Origin: Desulfobacteraceae bacterium
Lineage (GTDB): Bacteria > Desulfobacterota > Desulfobacteria > Desulfobacterales > Desulfosalsimonadaceae
NCBI GenBank assembly: GCA_027353395.1
Contig: DAIEHU010000012.1
Location: 1-18,437, forward strand
Direction: 5' to 3'
Length of the DNA stretch: 18,437 nucleotides
This document shows positions 15,405 to 18,437 of the stretch, piece by piece. The position numbers were made by a program, and so were the translations under genes. Numbering within the stretch: the stretch's first letter is position 1; each line of letters begins with the position of its first letter. A model generated the notes under the pieces. That model had not been told where the DNA came from and did not search any database. It was given only the letters and a program-made list of their open reading frames with translations.

Positions 15405-15435
15405 ACGGCCAATGAACAGGATAGGATAGAATTCC

Positions 15436-15807
15436 ATGTATGAACTGAAAGTCGTCTCCCGGTTTGCCGCCGCACATCAGTTGCGGATGGTTGCTGAAAA
15501 ATGCGAAAACCTTCATGGCCACAACTGGAAGGTGGAAGCTCATATCGCTGGAAAAAAATTAAACGATGCCGGGGTGTTGATGGATTTTGGCGAGATCAAG
15601 ATTCACTTGAGGGAGATTATTGAATCGCTGGATCATAAATTTTTAAATGAATTGAATTTGTTTGACGACGGGAACCCATCATCGGAAAATATCGCCCGGT
15701 ATATTGCCGAAACCCTGAGCGCCAAAATCACCACGCCCGGAGCGCGCATATCCCGTGTGGGCGTCTGGGAATCCGATGATTCCTGTGCAACCTATATCAT
15801 GCCGTGA
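15436..15807 (+). CDS. queD: 6-carboxy-5,6,7,8-tetrahydropterin synthase (QueD/PTPS family)
   Basis: QueD converts 7,8-dihydroneopterin triphosphate to 6-carboxytetrahydropterin in the queuosine (7-deazaguanine) pathway. The 123-residue protein has the expected zinc ligands: His14 in the AAAHQL segment, and His27 and His29 in NLHGHNW. Cys23 just before is the expected catalytic cysteine. LDHKFLNELN and the C-terminal WESDDSCATY also fit the family. Another PTPS-family member (for example folate-linked PTPS-III) is possible but QueD is the simplest reading. AGGA (15423-15426) lies 9 nt before the ATG. It follows dnaJ closely and its last 16 bp overlap the end of pyrE on the other strand. No queC/queE is nearby. 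Confidence 0.88.
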   Translation: MYELKVVSRFAAAHQLRMVAEKCENLHGHNWKVEAHIAGKKLNDAGVLMDFGEIKIHLREIIESLDHKFLNELNLFDDGNPSSENIARYIAETLSAKITTPGARISRVGVWESDDSCATYIMP

Positions 15808-16355
15808 TTGTAAACCTGAAGCAGTTCGTCCTTGGTGATCAGAGCAACCACATCGGGCACCAGCGCCTTGATGTTGTCAATGCCGCCTTCCTGCCGGTCA
15901 ATCATGACAATAACCCGTTCAACCCGTAATCCTTCCTCCCGGGCCCGTTCAATGGCCTTGATGGTGGAACCGCCGGTGGTCGCCACATCCTCGACAATAG
16001 CGACCCTGTCTCCGGAGGTCAAATCTCCTTCTATCCATTTAATAATGCCATGGTCTTTTCTGGTTTTGCGGATGGAAAATGCTTTGACGGGCTGGTGTTT
16101 GATTTCGGACACAAACGATGTCGCCATGGCGATGGGATCCGCGCCGAAAGTCAGGCCGCCCACACCCTGCGCGTTCATGTCGCGGATGGCCTCAAACACC
16201 AAATGGCCAATGAGATACATCCCCCTCGGGCTTAACGTCACGGGTTTGCAGTTTACATAAAAACTGCTCATTTTACCCGACGCCAGCTTGAATACGGGTT
16301 CCTTGCTGTATTGAAAGGATTTTTCGCAAAGCAGCCGGATCAGTTCTTGTTTCAT
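15792..16355 (-). CDS. pyrE: Orotate phosphoribosyltransferase
   Basis: PyrE joins orotate to PRPP to make OMP in pyrimidine synthesis. The 187-residue product shows the PRPP-binding motif VAIVEDVATTGGST (118-131), the substrate segment FKLASGKMSSFYVNCK near the N-terminus, and LTFGADPIAMA. ATG 16355 is preferred because GGAG lies 9 nt upstream and the protein then has normal length. The frame stays open for another 64 codons to a TTG at 16547, but that extension does not resemble PyrE. The last codons overlap queD by 16 bp in convergent orientation. A hairpin about 95 nt upstream may affect expression. Confidence 0.94.
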   Translation of the reverse strand: MKQELIRLLCEKSFQYSKEPVFKLASGKMSSFYVNCKPVTLSPRGMYLIGHLVFEAIRDMNAQGVGGLTFGADPIAMATSFVSEIKHQPVKAFSIRKTRKDHGIIKWIEGDLTSGDRVAIVEDVATTGGSTIKAIERAREEGLRVERVIVMIDRQEGGIDNIKALVPDVVALITKDELLQVYNHGMI

Positions 16356-16450
16356 TGATGCATACTCCAGTAATGGGCTTGCCGCCCGGAAGTGCCGTTT
16401 GTTTATGGCAATATATGTTGATTTCAGCCGAAATATTCGATAAATAATAA

Positions 16451-16492
16451 CCCCCACTGAGGGGAAGAAGCGTTTTATGGGATCAGTGGGGG
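16451..16492 (-). promoter_or_regulatory. Hairpin upstream of pyrE, terminator- or attenuator-like on the minus strand
   Basis: CCCCCACTGA (16451-16460) and TCAGTGGGGG (16483-16492) are exact 10-bp inverted copies with a 22-nt loop. Read on the minus strand the stem is followed by TTATTATTTAT, a T-rich tail broken by As, about 95 nt before the pyrE start. On the plus strand there is no T-run. It could be an attenuator for pyrE, a barrier between pyrE and ftsE, or an operator. Confidence 0.4.
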
Positions 16493-16604
16493 GAGCAAGA
16501 AAAACTGGGAACAGCACTCCTTGACTCGCTACCCCCTCTATCAACAAAACCGGTTCCGGTCAATGCTTTAATCGAAATCATCAATATTGATAAGGTTTCG
16601 CGAT

Positions 16605-17321
16605 ATGTTTGTCATGCACAAGGAAAATACCATCATCCGCATGTTCCGCGTCAGCAAGCGCTATGGGAAAATGGAAGCATTGCACGATTTGACGGTGGAT
16701 ATCCGGAACAATGAATTCGTGTTCGTCACCGGTCCCAGCGGCGCGGGCAAGTCAACCATGATCAAGCTGCTGTATATGGGCGAAACCGTTTCTGAAGGGT
16801 CGATTATCATTGATGGCATGAACATGGACCGCATCACCCAAAGGCAGATTCCCATGCTTCGCCGTAAATTAGGGGTCATTTTTCAGGATTTTAAATTAAT
16901 CCCCACTAAAACCGTGTTCCAGAATGTGGCGCTGGTGCTGGAAATCGTTGGCGTCAGGCCAAAGGATATTCAGGGGCGAGTGACTGAAGCGCTGATGCGG
17001 GTCGGGATTGACGACCGGGCCGGAGAATTGCCGCCGGTGCTGTCGGGCGGCGAGAAACAGAGGGTGGCGGTTGCCAGGGCCATCGTGGGCGAGCCGAAAA
17101 TTATTCTGGCGGATGAACCCACCGGAAGCCTGGACCCGGACTCGGCCAGTCATATTTTTCAATTGCTGCGGGACGCCCATGAGTCCGGAACCACTGTTAT
17201 CGTCGCCACCCATGATCAACAGATGATCAACACCGGTCACGGCCGGGTAGTCCGGCTTGCCAAAGGCCGGCTGAATCCGGAAGATGAAACCCGGAGCATC
17301 GCGCAGGAGATGGATTCATGA
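16605..17321 (+). CDS. ftsE: Cell-division ABC transporter ATP-binding protein FtsE
   Basis: FtsE is the ATPase of the FtsEX complex, which sits at the division septum and controls peptidoglycan hydrolases. From ATG 16605 it is 238 residues, slightly over the usual ~220. Motifs include Walker A GPSGAGKST (43-51), the Q-loop FQDFK, the signature LSGGEKQRVA (from 146), Walker B IILADEPTG (166-174) and the H-loop VATHD. AAGG at 16592-16595 lies 9 nt before this ATG; the TTG at 16587 and the ATG at 16614 are alternatives. The last codons overlap ftsX by 4 bp (ATGA), so the two are translationally coupled. Confidence 0.95.
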   Translation: MFVMHKENTIIRMFRVSKRYGKMEALHDLTVDIRNNEFVFVTGPSGAGKSTMIKLLYMGETVSEGSIIIDGMNMDRITQRQIPMLRRKLGVIFQDFKLIPTKTVFQNVALVLEIVGVRPKDIQGRVTEALMRVGIDDRAGELPPVLSGGEKQRVAVARAIVGEPKIILADEPTGSLDPDSASHIFQLLRDAHESGTTVIVATHDQQMINTGHGRVVRLAKGRLNPEDETRSIAQEMDS

Positions 17322-18199
17322 GCATGCTCGAAGCCAAACGGGCCTTGAGGGATATCAAGAACAATAAAGTTTTGAATACGGTCAGCGTGTTGACGATTTC
17401 GCTGTCGGTGTTTATCGTCAGCGCTTTTATGCTTTTTTTTATCAATGCGACGGATTTTCTGGATGGATGGCGGAAAGGCGTCCGCATCATCGCGTATATG
17501 AGCGACGGCGTGTCCGAACCGGCAAGGCTGGCCCTGATCGATGCCATTAAAAAGACAGGCCAGGCGGAAGACATTGTGTTTATTTCCAAGGATGCGGCTT
17601 TTAAAGACCTGAAGAAAAAAATCGGCGAACAGTCGTCTCTGCTGGAGGGTCTGGATCAAAATCCATTGCCGGATTCTTTGGAAATTACGCTCAAAGATGT
17701 AAGCCGCAGCCCGGCGGAGATCGAAGCGCTGGCAGGCCGCATTGCCGATTTGCCGAATGTGGATGATGTTGAATATGCGCAAAAATGGCTTCACCGGTTC
17801 AACGGTGTTTATAATCTGTTTAAAATCACCGGAGGGGTGCTTGCCAGTATCTTTTTTATTGCCACCCTGTTAATTATTGCCAATACCATCCGTATGATCA
17901 TGTACTCGCGGCGGGAAGAAATTGAAATCCTTCGAATTGTGGGGGCGGATGAAAATTTTATCAGATATCCGCTATTTATTGAAGCGATACTCCAGGGCTT
18001 TCTGGGAGGTCTGATCGGAATTGTGACGCTTTTTCTGGCTTTTATTTTGACAGTGCCCGGCTTGTCGACTGAAGGGGCGTTTTCTTTCTTTGAAATGCGC
18101 TTTATTCCGCTGAAGTTTTCTCTGGCCATAGTCTTGTGCAGCATGATGATTGGATGGATAGGGTGCTATTTTTCTATCAGAAAATTTTTAAAACACTGA
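17318..18199 (+). CDS. ftsX: Cell-division permease-like protein FtsX
   Basis: FtsX is the membrane half of FtsEX and passes the ATPase signal across the membrane to a periplasmic hydrolase or its activator. The 293-residue protein has the family layout: a first membrane segment (~18-46), a large extracytoplasmic loop (~47-168), and three more hydrophobic segments near residues 170-195, 218-250 and 268-288. A conserved-type MYSRREEIEILRIVGA motif follows the second segment. AGGAGA lies 7 nt before ATG 17318. The start overlaps ftsE and the end overlaps the next gene's coding frame by about 45 bp, so the three form one operon. Confidence 0.95.
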   Translation: MSMLEAKRALRDIKNNKVLNTVSVLTISLSVFIVSAFMLFFINATDFLDGWRKGVRIIAYMSDGVSEPARLALIDAIKKTGQAEDIVFISKDAAFKDLKKKIGEQSSLLEGLDQNPLPDSLEITLKDVSRSPAEIEALAGRIADLPNVDDVEYAQKWLHRFNGVYNLFKITGGVLASIFFIATLLIIANTIRMIMYSRREEIEILRIVGADENFIRYPLFIEAILQGFLGGLIGIVTLFLAFILTVPGLSTEGAFSFFEMRFIPLKFSLAIVLCSMMIGWIGCYFSIRKFLKH

Positions 18200-18437
18200 T
18201 CTTCTTAGGCTTTTTTTCTTGCCTGCTGCTGATTCCGGAAAAGGTGACGGGCGCGGCGTCCCCGGAAAGCGGGGTGGTTGCCGTTGACCGGTTGAATATG
18301 CGGCAGGGGCGGGGAATCGCCCAGCCGCTTGTGAAAGTGCTGAGAAAAAACGATCAGGTGGAAGTATTGGCCCGGTCGAAGGACTGGATTAAGATCCGGT
18401 ATGAAGGAGAGGTCGGGTATATCTCCGGTCAGGGGAA
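18154..18437 (+). CDS. Exported SH3-domain protein, 5' part only; candidate FtsEX partner
   Basis: The frame runs open from ATG 18154 (or GTG 18163) to the window edge, giving about 94 residues. An N-terminal hydrophobic stretch (KTLIFLGFFSCLLLIP) acts as a likely signal peptide. It is followed by a bacterial SH3 domain from about residue 45, with VVAVDRLNMRQGRG, then VEVLARSKDWIKIRY and GEVGYISG. The start overlaps the 3' end of ftsX. Genes in this place often encode the murein hydrolase or activator controlled by FtsEX (EnvC/PcsB/RipC-type, with coiled coil plus M23 or NlpC domain). Whether this protein carries such a domain cannot be seen here. The start codon is uncertain, as neither candidate has a strong ribosome site. 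Confidence 0.75.
   Translation, partial: MDRVLFFYQKIFKTLIFLGFFSCLLLIPEKVTGAASPESGVVAVDRLNMRQGRGIAQPLVKVLRKNDQVEVLARSKDWIKIRYEGEVGYISGQG

Noticed and set aside
16356..16547. N-terminal extension of PyrE to 251 residues
   Set aside because: The extra 64 codons do not resemble PyrE, start at a TTG without a ribosome site, and the ATG at 16355 has a good Shine-Dalgarno and gives normal length.
1..18437. CRISPR array, transposase, toxin-antitoxin, phage or defence genes
   Set aside because: Searched by eye on both strands; no regularly spaced repeats and no protein with the required motifs were found.

Overview
The window is chromosomal housekeeping DNA from a bacterium of about 50-55% GC. Gene content and protein style fit an anaerobic Desulfobacterota-type organism (old Deltaproteobacteria, Desulfobacterales-like): MenG/UbiE quinone methylation, a nitroreductase with an N-terminal ferredoxin domain, a two-subunit family I CoA-transferase, a B12-binding radical SAM enzyme, and an FtsE-FtsX pair. 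The taxonomic call is inference from protein character; no rRNA gene or marker was compared.

Layout, left to right. (1) 1-1848, minus strand: 5' end and body of the ribosome-assembly GTPase gene der, then a 162-bp intergenic repeat with inverted ends, then 5-formyltetrahydrofolate cyclo-ligase. der carries an apparent one-base frameshift near the window edge. (2) 1849-2042: AT-rich divergent control region with two inverted repeats. (3) 2043-7720, plus strand: serS, a threonine synthase, a LysM/proline-rich envelope protein whose start lies at the synthase stop, and a TPR lipoprotein resembling PilF/Tgl. (4) 7717-8622, minus: an unrecognised 301-residue protein converging on the lipoprotein gene with a 4-bp overlap. 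(5) 8662-9486, plus: ferredoxin-nitroreductase fusion. (6) 9536-11410, minus: CoA-transferase beta and alpha subunits with a promoter and a structured leader. (7) 11639-11757, plus: tRNA-Gln(CUG) with promoter and a strong terminator, directly followed by an orphan cobalamin-type radical SAM gene (11794-13374). (8) 13394-14110, minus: menG/ubiE; divergent from dnaJ and queD (14289-15807, plus); pyrE (minus) overlaps the end of queD. (9) 16605-18437, plus: ftsE, ftsX and the start of an exported SH3-domain protein, a candidate partner of FtsEX.

Most of the window is ordinary, tightly packed core genome. No CRISPR array, transposase, integrase, toxin-antitoxin or recognisable defence system is visible, and no stretch over 300 bases lacks a gene. 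I did not find a convincing new multi-gene system. The points most worth a second look are the 162-bp MITE-like repeat between the folate gene and der, the unrecognised 301-residue protein, the LysM protein with an unassigned C-terminal half, the Asp-for-Cys position in the nitroreductase ferredoxin domain, and the SH3 protein coupled to FtsEX.
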